DNA of 64,000 nucleotides from Chlorops oryzae (Eukaryota; Arthropoda; Insecta; Diptera; Chloropidae). Position 1 is the stretch's first letter. Each line of letters starts with the position of its first letter. Where the stretch lies: the NCBI GenBank assembly GCA_020466095.1, contig CM035807.1, positions 31,204,166 to 31,268,165 on the forward strand, read 5' to 3'. Positions 34,870 to 46,899 of the stretch are shown here, one piece after another. The notes below the pieces were generated by a model. That model worked only from the letters and a program-made list of their open reading frames with translations, was not told where the DNA came from and did not search any database. Position numbers and translations under genes: made by a program.

Positions 34870-36304
34870 GTACATTTTTATTTTGTCTTAACCCGAGAGT
34901 CGCTGGTCATTTCAAAGTCGGTCTCGACCGATTTCAGTTTTTTTTTTTTTTTTGTTTTGTCATTTTGCATGGCATGCGCTTCAAGTCACGTTTTTATTTA
35001 TCTTTTACTTGATTACATTGTCAAATGTTTATTTTTGCTTTGGGGACTGACAAGTTATGTGCCTGAAGTGTGATATTTGTGTAAACATTCTTTTAACCCA
35101 TAAAATATCTCAGCAATAGAACAAAAAAAAAAAAAAAAGAAAATCATTCCATAAAATTGAGGACGATTTTCATGTTGAAGACACAAGAATTTTGATTCAA
35201 TATTTCTTTGAATAGAATTTTCCAATATTGAATATTCAATATAAATTTTAATTTCATTTCTTTATTTAGATTACACAGATTTGATGTTTACAAAAGAAGA
35301 AAAAAAAAAAAAAAATTATTGAAATGTGTAAATATGTTCGTATTTGAAGCGAAAGTATTTCATCGTTTTATGAAGTTGAATTTGACGCAAATATTTCTCG
35401 AAATCTTTTTATTAGGAGTTTGAAATATTCATTCAATATTTGATGTTCAATTTGAACACATTTTCGATCAAATGGAGAGCCTATTTATGTGTTTTATGCG
35501 TGAGCGTGTGTGTGTCCATGAATGCTCCAATGCATTTTGCAATATGAGCTGGCAATCGTCCAAGCAAAAAGTAAATAAAATAAGAAAATCGAGTAAGCAA
35601 TTTCGTTTCGTTTCGTATTTCAAATGCAATAATGTCCATCGGACGACGATGCTCACAGTGCGGCTGAATGATTTATCCGAATTGTTAGAGAAATGAAAAC
35701 AATTTATTGAAACAAACTTAATATTGATGATTTAAATAAACCAAACAAATACTGAGCTTGTTGTTATTTTGTTTTGTTGTTTGATGTTTTTTTTTTTTGT
35801 TCTTTTTAGATTTTGTGCCGCAAAAATGGGCGAATCGTTTTGTTACAACGAAAACAAATATTTGAGTTTGCTTGTGGTTATTCCATTTGATTTTATTTGA
35901 ATTTAAGCTTTTTCGAAAATAATTTTGAATTCTTTTCCAAACAATATTAAAAACAAATGTACATATGTACCATATGTATTTGTTCGAAACTTAGATTTAA
36001 TTAAATCAAATGAAAATAGATACCTTTGAGTGCCCCCAATACATTTCTTAAACTGTTTTTTAATAATATACATTTAACCTTCCTTCTCGACTAGTGACAG
36101 GATTTGCAACCCAATTTTTGCCTTTCATAATGTAGGTATAAAACATTGTCAAAAAAAAGAGGATTCTTTTGTAATCAGACGAAAATATTTTGAAGATTCT
36201 TTTGAGCCCAAGATGAGAAAAAATCATGCTGCTATTCTGACTCCTTTCCATCTATTCTCGAAATAGTTATATATTTCAAACCGAAAGAACACAATTGAAT
36301 CATT
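34870..36304. other. No supported gene
   Basis: AT-rich unique DNA with T and A runs (34938-34955, 35122-35138, 35301-35316). No repeats with definable ends. Confidence 0.45.
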
Positions 36305-36307
36305 GAC

Positions 36308-36530
36308 TCGAATAATGTTGTAAGCGACAAATTTCATATTTTTGGAAATTTTTCATGCCAGACAATACGAACAAAGTCATTTCACTTCTTTAATGTTGTG
36401 AAATGTTGTGAAATGTACAAGAGTTGACCAAATAAGAACACATTTTTGATAGCTTAAATGGCTAGAGTATTATTGAAATGAAAGCTAAAAAAATATAACA
36501 AAAAATTTTGTCGCTTACAACGTTATTCGA
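36308..36530. mobile_element. MITE with about 24-bp terminal inverted repeats
   Basis: TCGAATAATGTTGTAAGCGA at the left and TCGCTTACAACGTTATTCGA at the right pair with one mismatch, and the pairing continues into ACAAA/TTTGT. A GAC triplet flanks both sides (36305-36307 and 36531-36533), a possible 3-bp duplication. It lies immediately beside the Transib-like element that starts at 36538. Confidence 0.65.
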
Positions 36531-36537
36531 GACGATG

Positions 36538-37520
36538 CACAGTGGGAAAAATCAATCAAAAAATTTATGGTGACAAAACCTATCGAATTGGGTATCATTG
36601 TAAAGGAAAAACTTCCACTAATAAGTATAAATGCGGAATATAAATTTAAAGAAATAATGAGTATTGATTCTTCGATGCTTGAAAGTGAAGATTTTTTTTG
36701 TTTTTTTTTTTTTTGTAATCAAATTAAATAAAAGTTCCTATAAATTCTTTCTTTTACATATCGAAGCCAATTTTGTTTTATTTAATTTTTAAAATTTTTG
36801 GCAAAAAATAAATAAGTTTTCTTAATTTTACAATAAACCAATATCGGGTAAGGCCCATAAAGTACACGTTTTCTGTAGCCGATATCTTGTGAGTCCCGCC
36901 AGGTCCCACCATAATTCTTATAAAATATTTAAGAATACTTTATTATCTTTTAGAATATGTTAAGCCATCTGTTACTTTCTGCAAGCCCGTGAATAACACG
37001 TTTTTCAAAAGTGATCTAAATATTCGTATAGAACGTATGGAGTTGGTGCTTTTTTATACCATGAATTTCAGTGTTTTTGCGATTTCAAATATTTTTCTTT
37101 GGCAAGGCTGGGCTGGTTTTTTTAACGTTCTGTGTTAAATACACAATTAAATTTTATAACTAAATAATGTTCTCCAGTGTTTTTCAAATTTTCATACGAT
37201 TTCCAGGTGGATCATAAAAGCTCTATTTACTAAGTTTGCGTAGGAGAGGCACAAAAAGTGAGCGGGGTAGCACAACCAAGCGAAGTTTTTCCATCTAAAG
37301 AGCACGACAGTATGATATTTTTCGAATTTCAATTTTTTTGGGTTCAAAATTGTGAAATTTTGATCGACCCTTTACATGGGGGGGTTTGGTTTTGTTTTAT
37401 TTTCAAATTTTTTTTCAAAATTTCCTAATTAAATGGAAAGAACGTCCATGCCAAATTTTATTACAGTAGGGCAGCTCGTTCTATTTCTTTCCATGAAATG
37501 TATGGAGTCGATCCACTGTG
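36538..37520 (+). mobile_element. Transib-like non-autonomous element
   Basis: Starts CACAGTGGGAAAAATC and ends GATCCACTGTG, flanked by perfect 5-bp duplications CGATG (36533-36537 and 37521-37525). Reverse-complementing its right end gives CACAGTGGATCGACTCCATA, then a TTTCATGGAAA-type and AAATAGAA segment. These match the left end of 1606-3427 well. The inverted terminal identity is only about nine bases, as in many Transib relatives. No transposase frame is present. Confidence 0.65.
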
Positions 37521-37939
37521 CGATGATTCAATTGCCTGTTTTCATCATGAAAATAACCTTTTAAAATAATCCTTTCTCTCTTGCCCTCCCGTCTACATGA
37601 AAACCTATTACGCTAGGAAAATCTGGCTTAAAGGAGTTTCCAGACGATGGCAACCAAAGCCAACTATGAACTTGAATCAAAACAGAGAATTTTCAAAAAA
37701 CAATATCAGGTTGAAGTGAGTGTTAAACTCTAGGACTCATTGCTGTTATGTGCAATAATGCATGTAGTTCAGTGAGGTATTGCACAATAAGCTGAGCTGC
37801 TGCATTTCAATGAATTTATTGATGATGACTAGCTACATAATCAAATTATCCTTTGAATCAGAAAAAAAAAATTGCAATCTTTCGTAACCTTCCAAATTCC
37901 TACTTAGATACAATTTACTAACAATAAGATACATTGGTA

Positions 37940-38110
37940 TAATTGGCTGAAATGCCAATTTCCGAGGTGAGAGGAACTGGGTTCTATTTCCAGCTGAGGT
38001 CGTGGATGTTGCTTAGTTTTTATGTTTCTTCTTGGGTTGACAATTTTTAGTGGCATCAGGGCCCATGAGGCCTGAGTGTGTCAATATTCACGGTGGCAGC
38101 CATATTAACC
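37940..38110 (+). mobile_element. Possible degenerate tRNA-derived SINE
   Basis: TGGCTGAAATG (37944-37954) fits the A-box pattern and GGTTCTATTTCC (37979-37990) is a B box with two mismatches, about 35 bases apart and in the right order. A T-arm-like pairing CTGG...CCAG surrounds the B box. I found no target-site duplication. Relation to the SINE at 24510 is unproven. Confidence 0.3.
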
Positions 38111-39704
38111 TTACCTTGCCTAGGTGTAATAAAACTACCCGGAAAACTACTAATTTTTCATCACTCACTTATTCAATATTCCTGTCGTCAACTGAAAATA
38201 ACACGTTTAAACTACACAAAAAAAAAAAAAATTATATAAATAAATTATTAAGCGGCATAGCAAATGAGACATACCGTGCCATTAACGTTATTAGTTCAAT
38301 TTTTTTTTTTTTCTGTTATTTATTTTTAATTTGGCTTATGAGATTGCAAAAAAGTCACGCAAAAACGTCTCAAAAGTAATTATTCGAGGCAGACATAGTC
38401 GGGCCAAGAGTTGCGGGTGGTGGGTGGAAAGTGTGTTAAATTGAGCATATACGAGAACTGATATTTAGAATCAAACCAATAATTACCGTCAGTCATGTGA
38501 ACAATATTTTTAATTTCATGCCCAATTTTAGTCTTAGTTCCTGAAATTTCGGATCCATATCCCCCGAGCGATTGAAACCAAAAAAAAATTAAAAAAAATA
38601 TAAAAAAAATAAAAAATTGTTTTGTTCGTTTCAATTGACGAAATAAATACGTACGAAAAAAATCATTGGCTCCGTTCGTCGAATTCAAATTGGCCTCAAA
38701 TGACTCGATTTTGTTGATTTTCCTCTTCCACATAAAAAATGCCTGTTTGCTTTGGCTCCTCTGGTGCTTTTATTGTGAGAAAATCGCTTGGAGCCGTTCA
38801 TACGACCATACGTTGAATTCCTTCGCATGCATGCACGATTGTTTGATTATATTACTGTCTACTCCTTGAGGGTCAATAGACCATTTGGATAATTTATAGC
38901 CTTTATGTCGTAATGTATTGTTTTGTTATTATGTGTTTAAACATGAAAATAATCGTTTGTTTTTTGTTCGAAAATTGTATGCAATTTAATCTGTTTTTCC
39001 TTTCAATTGTCTTATGAATTCATAAGCTTTTCGAGACTTCGAGCTTAAGTCAAGGACAATACTCCTTTGTATTCTTCATACGAATAGAATTATTCGTCAT
39101 CATTCGTATTTTGTTGGCTCAATTGTGGCGGGAAGAAATCATTGAAAGATATAAAGTTTTTTTTTTTTTTTTTCGTAGAGTGGAATTTGAGGGTCCTCTT
39201 GTGTAAAAAGTGGACATAAAAAAGACCCCATTTCGAACGGCAGTCATAAAAAATTAATAGGCATTTAAGAACGACAGAGAATCTAAAGGAAATTCCAACC
39301 CTATTGAATCCTATCAATTCCCTCTTCAGGTCTCTATGAAGAATAAGGTTTTCAAGGCATGCATGAATCTTCCAAAGGACGACAATTTTTCAAAAAGCTT
39401 CTCATTGATTTTTGGTAGAAATTTTCCTCCCAAAAGGAGGAACTTTTCATAATCGGGCCATCGATGCCGTCATAGCTAAGATAAGCATTGACGTTGGAGG
39501 TGCCATAAGATGATGAAGAAAAATTAATTGTATGTGTATAGGTACATCCTCAAAGCTGATTCTCGTGGCTGTGAGTCCGCTCAATGACCAAGTACCTCTG
39601 TACTCAGTACCACCACTTTTTTTGGCCGGTAAAAATTATTAAGGTTTTCTCAAAAAAAAAAAAAAAACAAAACTTTAAGACCATCGGACTCCCCAAAGTT
39701 TACG
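38111..39704. other. No confirmed gene; mixed-composition minus-strand frame at 38380-38583
   Basis: The 3' part of a minus-strand frame (38583 down to 38380) encodes about 67 residues of balanced composition, including KIGHEIKNIVHMTDGNYW and ending in SWPDYVCLE. Its upstream part is a poly-Phe artefact of a T-rich run. No clear splice acceptor (AG) borders the good part. It could be a chance frame or a remnant of a real exon; I recognise no family. Confidence 0.3.
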
Positions 39705-39706
39705 TA

Positions 39707-39972
39707 CAGTCGACTCTGGATAAACTGTACTAAGTTTTTCAAAACCTGTTCATATTAAAGAGGTTGTTCACACCACCGAGACTCCATTTTTTTTTTTTTG
39801 AACTCAATAGGGACGTTTGTTACTTAGGTTATCCTAAGGATTTTTAAACAATCTAGCGAAGATTTTGAAAAGCAAGAATACGAGTGTAATATGTTGTAAA
39901 AGCCATAATTCAAGTGGTCACACTACGGAGGTGTTCACTCAATCCGGGGTTCACACTATCCAGACTCGACTG
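39707..39972. mobile_element. TA-flanked MITE, pogo/Tigger-like
   Basis: CAGTCGACTCTGGATA at the left and TATCCAGACTCGACTG at the right pair with one mismatch and are flanked by TA (39705-39706, 39973-39974). The 266-bp interior contains further GTTCACAC / GTGTTCACTC words and no frame. The end resembles 7411-7430. Confidence 0.75.
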
Positions 39973-39974
39973 TA

Positions 39975-41870
39975 GTTAGGTACCGAATTTTCATGATTTA
40001 ATAAGAGTTATTTACAATCAAACTTGGTACCTCCACCTACTTCGTTTACAGGTTGGTCACTGAGGAGACGTGAGGTTAAGTGATGAGGGTTTGCTAGATA
40101 GAAAGAAGAAGAAATTAACCGGTCTTTTGTTGGCGAAGAATTGGCTATGAAGAAATAAACTGTCTTATTGTTAGAGTAAATTCTTATAGGTTTCACTGTA
40201 ACTCTATTTCTGACTCAAACTTCTGAGGCAAACGCAAATGTACTTTTGAGCTCATAAAGCTTAAATTTCATTTCATGTCAACTCCACTTTAATGAAAAGA
40301 AAATCCTCTGTTCCTTTGAAAAATGCACACTCAAAAAAGTGCATTCTCATGTGAATTAAAAAAAAATTTCGATTGATTTTTTAATACTCCTCTTAAGCTT
40401 CGTATTTCATTCTAAGGTTTCATGTCTTTCATTGATAAACGAATAATTTTTTACCAGGCTTTTAAATTTAATTAAAATAAAGAACAAGAAATATTAAAAT
40501 ATCGATAACGTTCTTTGTCCGAAATGCGTTTTAAATTATTGAATGAAAAAATTACTTGAAAAAATACTCAGAGAAAAAATTTCACTTTTTTGTTCAAATA
40601 GTTTCCTTAACCGAATTGAAGCGTAAAAACGGCTTTTTAAAATTTATTTAAAATTTCGTTCGTTTATTTTCCAATTTGGTGATGGAAATAATTTTTTGTT
40701 TGTTTGCCACTTTATAGTAAAAAAAAATTGCGTTTTATCAATTTCATGCATTTTATTTATTAATGAAACGCGATGAGTTTTTTGTGACTTGATGTATTCC
40801 GACGATTTAAGTAAATCCGATGGTTGACTTATTAAATATGAATTACTTTAAATATGTCCGCTCAAAACCGGATCCGGCCAATCGAGTGATTTAATCGTTT
40901 AGAGGTTATTCTATTTTCATTTGATTTGTTCAGTTTAAATTGCAACGATATAAAACTATTTAATATACATGATTGAAAGTGAAAACAGTCAAATAGCATG
41001 CGGTCAAAAGCCCAAGCTGGAGACACACTCGAAAAAATTTAAGGCAATTCTACTTTTATTTATTGCTTACGGTGTCCCATTTTCTGTCATTTAAATCCTT
41101 ATCTCTCCGTTCGAGGGATTTCTCTTGGTTTTTATAAACCATTAAAAAAAAAATCTGAATTCTGTTTTCCTTCAATTTTTCCTATCTAAAGCCCCTCGTA
41201 TGAAAAGCGTTTGGGCCTTAGAATTGAAGGTTTAAAGTGTGTTCTGAGTTTTATTTTTATTCTTTTTTTTTATTCGATATTTCTTAGCAGGAGCGATCAA
41301 TGGGCGCTTTATCTTCCTTTCACAATCAAATTTGATTACCTCAAATAATGGCCTTGGCATTAAAAAAAAGTGCATTATAACCAATTCTAGATTAAAATTT
41401 TATGCGATTTTATTCTTTAAGCGAAACGCAAATCCGGTTCATGATTCAGCTTGAGCGTGTTCTTCGTCGGAGGCGTTTTTCTAGGCATGCTTGACACAGA
41501 GGTCGATGAATTCATTTTATTGTGAAAAGAAGCTTTTTCATGATGAAATTGATTTTTTTTCCACTCCTTTTCCTTTTTTTGTTTTTGTTTTGAAAGACAA
41601 GGTAAACCGCGGCACTAGCTGTTCACTTGGTGCCAATCGTGAAACAACGTCGTATAAAAGAACTACAATTCCACTTTAAATATTCGTAAACATCATTTAG
41701 TCTAATAGAAAGATTATCCATTACAAATCTGCTTTCTAAAAAACCTTGACCAATTCAAAATCTCTGCCCGAAACCAAAAATAATATTTTTAAAATATACA
41801 TATCAATGACGAAACATTCACTAATTGATTCCTTAACCGAATGATTTGGTCGGACTGTATTGCCTCCTTT
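39975..41870. other. No supported gene
   Basis: AT-rich unique DNA. A single MITE-like end CACACTCAAAAAAGTG sits at 40327-40342 without a partner. Confidence 0.45.
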
Positions 41871-42172
41871 CAGGGGCGTAGCTAGAGCAAGAGTGCTTTT
41901 GTAATGCTTATATCGGCCACAGTGGTATATTGAACAATTATAAGACATTAATCCAAAAAAATTTTTGGGGGTTTAGAGGAAGTTTAGAGAGATGTGGACC
42001 AAAAGCGCATAAAATCAAAAAAAATTCATGACGTCTGATTTTGATGAAAATTTTTATATAGAATATAAGTGAAAATTTCTAAGAATTTTGGCGCTCAAAT
42101 TTAAAAAAAAACGTTTTACAACTACTCCTTTTTGGACCAGTTTGTGACTAGACCCTAACTAGACTAGTTGTA
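41871..42172 (+). repeat. Dispersed repeat family R2, copy B
   Basis: Begins CAGGGGCGTAGCTAGAG and aligns with 31587-31871 throughout, apart from the last part. There, TTTTTGGACCAGTTTGTGAC to AACTAGACTAGTTGTA is the reverse complement of the end of copy A. The overall divergence suggests an old family. Confidence 0.65.
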
Positions 42173-44515
42173 TTCAGTTGTTTGAAAAACATTTTAAACA
42201 TTAGTGCTTACTTGAAACATATTTCAAGACTTATTGGAAAAGTAAAATGGCTTAACTTAGTAAAGAATTTTCAAGGACCTCTTTCACAGACTGTAACGAC
42301 GATAATTAAAAAATTTTTAGACTCATTTTAGATAATTAAATCTTCTATAAAATTATAATGAGTTTCTAACTAGACTCATGAACTAATTTAAGAGCGATAA
42401 TTGGTAAAAAAGATATTTTTAAAAAGATCAAACAGAAGATTTCCTTAGCCTTGTGAGTCTTTTCCCTTGGTAAACAATATTGTACAATTTCAGAGCTATT
42501 GAAGTATCAAATCGTTTGTGAAGTCTTGAAACCACTACACGCACCTAAGATATATTTTTAGAACTTAAAGACTTCCCCAAAACATTTTTCTCATCGTGCG
42601 TATTTATGAAGCATGAGATCCCTTAAGGGCATTACCTTTTCATAAAGTACGGCTTCTCGCTTCTGAATAAGCCTGTAGCTAGTTTCAAAACGCGTTGAAA
42701 ATGACCTTTTAATTGAATTAGATTGAACTGTTGTGTCTCTGTTGGTCACGAGGAGCTTGTTGCTCTGCAAACGATTGATCCAACGACCTCTCACCATTAA
42801 TTTGGCATTAATACGTTGCGTTAATTATGCTGTCAGCTGGTTAAGATTAATAACAACAGTGTTTACGAAACTATGTGTCATGTTGGTTCATTGGATACGA
42901 AATGCTTTTGGCTGACATGAGCCAATAGCCGACAAGGGATATTCAAACCACAAATTTACAGTGAGTGGATACCCCTAATATAATTTATAATTAAAATCAC
43001 TACGGTTGCGAAAATATCAACATTCATCAGGTCAGGTCTCCGACCACAAAGCTAGTTTAATTGAAAGCGAAAACAATATTAATTGAAAGAGAAACATATT
43101 CGGAAGTCAATTTAAGATATATAGAACGACTGAGTTGAGGTTATTTATGGCAGAACAATAAAAAATTAATTAAGATAATCGAATTAAATGATAAATGTGA
43201 AGATAGAAAAATTGCAATTCAATTTACAATACAGTATGCGATTCTCTAAATTGGAATGTGAGTGGGAGAAAGTAACGAGTTTTTGAATTTTTTATTTATT
43301 ATTTTTAGTATGTTATTTTATTTTTCTTAATTATTTATTTATTTATTTATTTATTTTTTTTTTGTTGATGAGTTTATCGCAAAGCAGTGCAACGAGGATG
43401 TGCACAAGAGCTTCAAACTATGTATGTTGAGAAGAGCAGTAAAACAACGTATTTGTGGTACTTGCCGCCACTGACCCGGCATAACTTGATTCTGCGAACT
43501 AACAGATCGAGAGGGACAGAGGAAGAGTGCGAGAGCGAGAGAGGGCACAAGTTCGTTCGTATCTTATTAACCTAATTTAATAAATGCAGCCACGCAATGC
43601 AGCAACGCGATGATTGCAAGGGACTGACAACAACACATCTAAGTGTATGCATCAGATGATGTGCTGTCTATTGGACTCGAGTTGTGGCGTCCGGCACCCA
43701 GAGGTCCGATGTCCGAGGCGAGCACACGTCGCCGCAATGAAGTCTTGTGCGGCGGCAATTTGGCTTTTGTTGAACAAGATTACTTTATGGTTTAATTGAG
43801 TTAAGATGCATGTTGTAAATTACTTAATTGTGTCCGAACGAGATACAAAGCCTTCCTCGATGGAAACATGCAAAATTAAAGTATCGAGAATGCTTTGGAA
43901 GTGAACTCATGAGCAAGCGATACTTGAGATTAGATAGAATAGTTTATAGAACGATTAAGTTCGAATTTCGGGCGAATGTATAAACAAGCTTTTAAGCTAC
44001 ATACATACATATGTACGTTTAAAGATCGAATAAAAAGGATGACGTCATTTCTTCTATTTGATATAAGATATTTTGTTATTTAGAAGTCAGACAGTAAATT
44101 AACACCTCACTTCGATTTCATTCATGCGGAACTTTCAGAAAAAAATCAATTAATGAATTCAATCGGAGCAGGTTTGTTCGCTTATTTTTTTTGGACTTTA
44201 TACCTTAAACGTCTTGATGGTTGCTTTTATTATTGAAGCTTTTTAGCGGTAAAATTTATGAGCTTTATACATGCAGATCAATTTTGATTTTTGGAGTCAT
44301 AGAATTTTATATGAAACTGCAGAAATCCATTGACTTTGAGGGTGCCAGAAACAGATTAAAAGGTAAACCCAAAAAAAAGAGATGCCATTGTTAAAAGCAG
44401 GCTCACCATGGTCTAGAAAAATTATTGGATTAATGATCCCAACCATCGGAAGCAATGCCCAAAAACGAGATGGTTAGGTAGAGAAGATTCATCAGAGAAA
44501 GCTAAGCACCTAGTG
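42173..44515. other. No supported gene; CG-richer, GAGA-containing segment at 43380-43760
   Basis: Most of the interval is AT-rich; an (ATTT)n tract lies at 43330-43356. The segment 43380-43760 is richer in GC and has GAGAGGGACAGAG and GAGAGCGAGAGAGGG clusters (43509-43548) plus CG-rich DNA near 43690-43760. This resembles fly regulatory or Polycomb/GAGA-type elements more than coding DNA, but no specific function can be shown. Confidence 0.35.
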
Positions 44516-44523
44516 GGCCCATG

Positions 44524-44782
44524 CATGGGCGGATCCAGAATCTCAGTCAGGGAGGGCCAAGGTACAAATAGTTTGTTCTGCATGTATGGTAACACTTTGG
44601 CGTCTCTTCATAGGTGTTGTCACATGTAAGCATAGGTTTCCTTTTATCTTATGAAAAATGATTTTGGCGGCCTTGCCTCATTTCTTGATACTCCTGAAAA
44701 ACTCGTTTGCCGTATATACTGAGCAGAAAATATTTAGAGGGGGGAAGCTGCCTCTCCCTGCCCTACTGTAAATACGCCCATG
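44524..44782. mobile_element. hAT-like non-autonomous element
   Basis: Starts CATGGGCGGATCCAGAA and ends AATACGCCCATG. It is flanked by GGCCCATG (44516-44523) and GGCCTATG (44783-44790), an 8-bp duplication with one mismatch. The interior reads like the edges of a larger element (AGGGAGGGCCAAGG near the start, CTGCCTCTCCCTGCCC near the end), so it is an internally deleted derivative of 259 bp. Confidence 0.7.
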
Positions 44783-44790
44783 GGCCTATG

Positions 44791-45424
44791 TCAAATGATT
44801 TTTTTAAAAAGAAGAAAATAATAGCGATATCGAAAAAAATGGACCCCGTCATTTGGCCCAAAAGGTCATGGTATAAAAAGATGCTTTAAAGTTCTCTGAA
44901 TGGAAAATCACAAACAGAATTTTTTTTACTTTATCAAAAATTTTTCTAATTAAAATATTTAGTCCAAGTTCTTTGAAACTTTGCAGCTTCGTTTTGCATT
45001 TCATTGTGAGTTTTGAATGAAGCAACATGCATGCAACATTCCTGAATCATGATGGATCATGCGGACGCGCGAATATCAAATATTTGTTACGCTTGCAAAT
45101 ATTCCGAATGGAATTTGATATTCTCACAAGCAACGACACAGAAATGTTCATGTTAGAATGGGAACTCGGATTTTCTGTTTCCTTATTCAATGCGAAGAAA
45201 AAATTTTTCATGGAGTCGAAACACGAGGAATTTAAAAGCTTAAACGATATGAAAAAAAAAAAAAAAAAATGGTATGAACACGATTTCAATGTGAGCTAGC
45301 TCCATGGTCCAATTAGTGTTAATTTCTGTTCATGGGAAATTTCAGAAAAAATTTCGATTATCATTTTTGCTATTTCGAAAGTGTTCCGAAAATTCTAATA
45401 TTTATCAGAACCTTAAAGTCAATA
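44791..45424. other. No supported gene
   Basis: AT-rich DNA with an A run at 45250-45269 and short frames on both strands without domain signatures. Confidence 0.45.
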
Positions 45425-45660
45425 TCGAATATTACTAGACGTTCATTGCGTTTGTGCGTCCTTTTGTGATGGACAGAACTACTCGAGACAGAACATACAA
45501 ATTATTTTAGAAATGAAAAGAATCAATATAAGATTCGATTCAGACACGTCCATCTGAATATCTCTCCTTCTATCTGTCTAATATTCACTCCCACTTTCTG
45601 TTCATCTGTTAGCTTGCCCAAGGAGTGAACCTATCTATACCAATTTTTTTAAAATGGGAA
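45425..45660 (+). mobile_element. Degenerate DINE-1-like remnant, plus strand
   Basis: Carries CATTGCGTTTGTGCG, ACTCGAGACAGAACATACA, AGATTCGATTCAGACACGTC, a decayed pyrimidine tract and AAGGAGTGAACCTATC, in the same order as 9540-9740. Confidence 0.5.
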
Positions 45661-45872
45661 AATATGAGGAAAATATGTGGTAATGGACCTTTTTCATACC
45701 AAAACGGGTCCCAAAGTAAAAAATTGAAAAAAAAAAATTTCGAAATTTTGGACTTTGATGGCAAAAAATTCTTTAAACTGCAAAAAAGTATACAAGAATT
45801 GTATACGCACAGAAAGGCTAGATTTTCTCTGTCGAACTGTTTTAAATTTTTTTTCCTGAAATGCAAGGCTTA

Positions 45873-46184
45873 GGCCCGATATTACAGTGCATACTTAAGG
45901 TCTCCTTAGCACTTAAGTAAAGCTTAAGTCTGTAAAGCATTTTAACAGTACAAATTTTAAGTGCTCCTTAAATAAGTTTCCAAATTAATTTAATGAAGGA
46001 ATTTCACTAATTTTACGAATTTTAAAAAAGTATAAACAAAAAGTATAGGTTTTTTCAAATGTTGCCTGCCGAAAACAATTTTCGTGAGTTTTGGATAAAA
46101 ATTGACTGTTAAACCGTTTGACACTTAAGGTGTTCTTAAGTCTTCAAGCTTCCTTAACTTAAGTATACACTGTAATATCGGGCC
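45873..46184. mobile_element. PIF/Harbinger-like MITE
   Basis: GGCCCGATATTACAGTG at the left and CACTGTAATATCGGGCC at the right are perfect inverted ends. The pairing continues with one mismatch through ATACTTAAG. TTA flanks both sides (45870-45872, 46185-46187). A 3-bp TWA duplication and a GG(C)CC start fit PIF/Harbinger. Multiple CTTAAG words occur in both ends. The 312-bp body has no frame. Confidence 0.75.
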
Positions 46185-46310
46185 TTAGAGTAAAAAAAGA
46201 AATTTTCTAAAACAACTGCAAATTTCTTCCTTTCCCTTATAACTCCTGAAGGGTGCATATGCGGCCCCCCTCCCATACGATTTTTTGTTCACAATGACCT
46301 CCTCTATCAA

Positions 46311-46800
46311 CAGTGCTGTCGTTTTTGTATCTTAGAATGTAGCAAAATGCTTTTAAAATGGTAGTTTTTATAAAATAAACGGAGTACTTCTAAAAAGAGG
46401 AGTTTTTAAGCAATAGAAGAAAAATAAAGACTACAATATTAATGAACGAAATTTAGAAGAAAAATTTTCCACTTTTTCGCTTCTCCAATCTTTTTGAAAT
46501 TTTTTTTATTCAACTTTCGAACATTCGATTATTGAATCTATACATGTAGCCCAAAAATGGCATCAGACATACATATGGCTTGACGCCAAAAATCATATCA
46601 AAATTATTGCTTGCTTTTCGCGAATGCTAAAAACAGATAAACGTATGCGAATATAAGAAGTTTTCGAAGAAGCTATAACAAAATTTATTTACATCTAAAT
46701 AGTAGTACGTTAATGAAAGGAGTATACTTACTATAGTAAGGTAGTACGGCGAGACAAAAAGTAAGAAAAAAACTACTATAGTAGCATTTCGACAGCACTG
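46311..46800. mobile_element. TIR element with CAGTGCTGTCG ends
   Basis: CAGTGCTGTCG at the left and CGACAGCACTG at the right are exact inverted ends, flanked by CTATCAA on both sides (46304-46310, 46801-46807). A 7-bp (or slightly altered 8-bp) duplication and a CAGTG start suggest a hAT-like element, but this is not certain. The right part has TACTATAGTA palindromes near 46731 and 46773. No transposase frame. Confidence 0.65.
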
Positions 46801-46899
46801 CTATCAACCCTATAAAAAAAGCACTCGCAAACACTTTCTGATTCATTTCCGAATCGTTTTTTTGTACGTATGAAGTTTTTAATTTCTGACAGATCTGGA

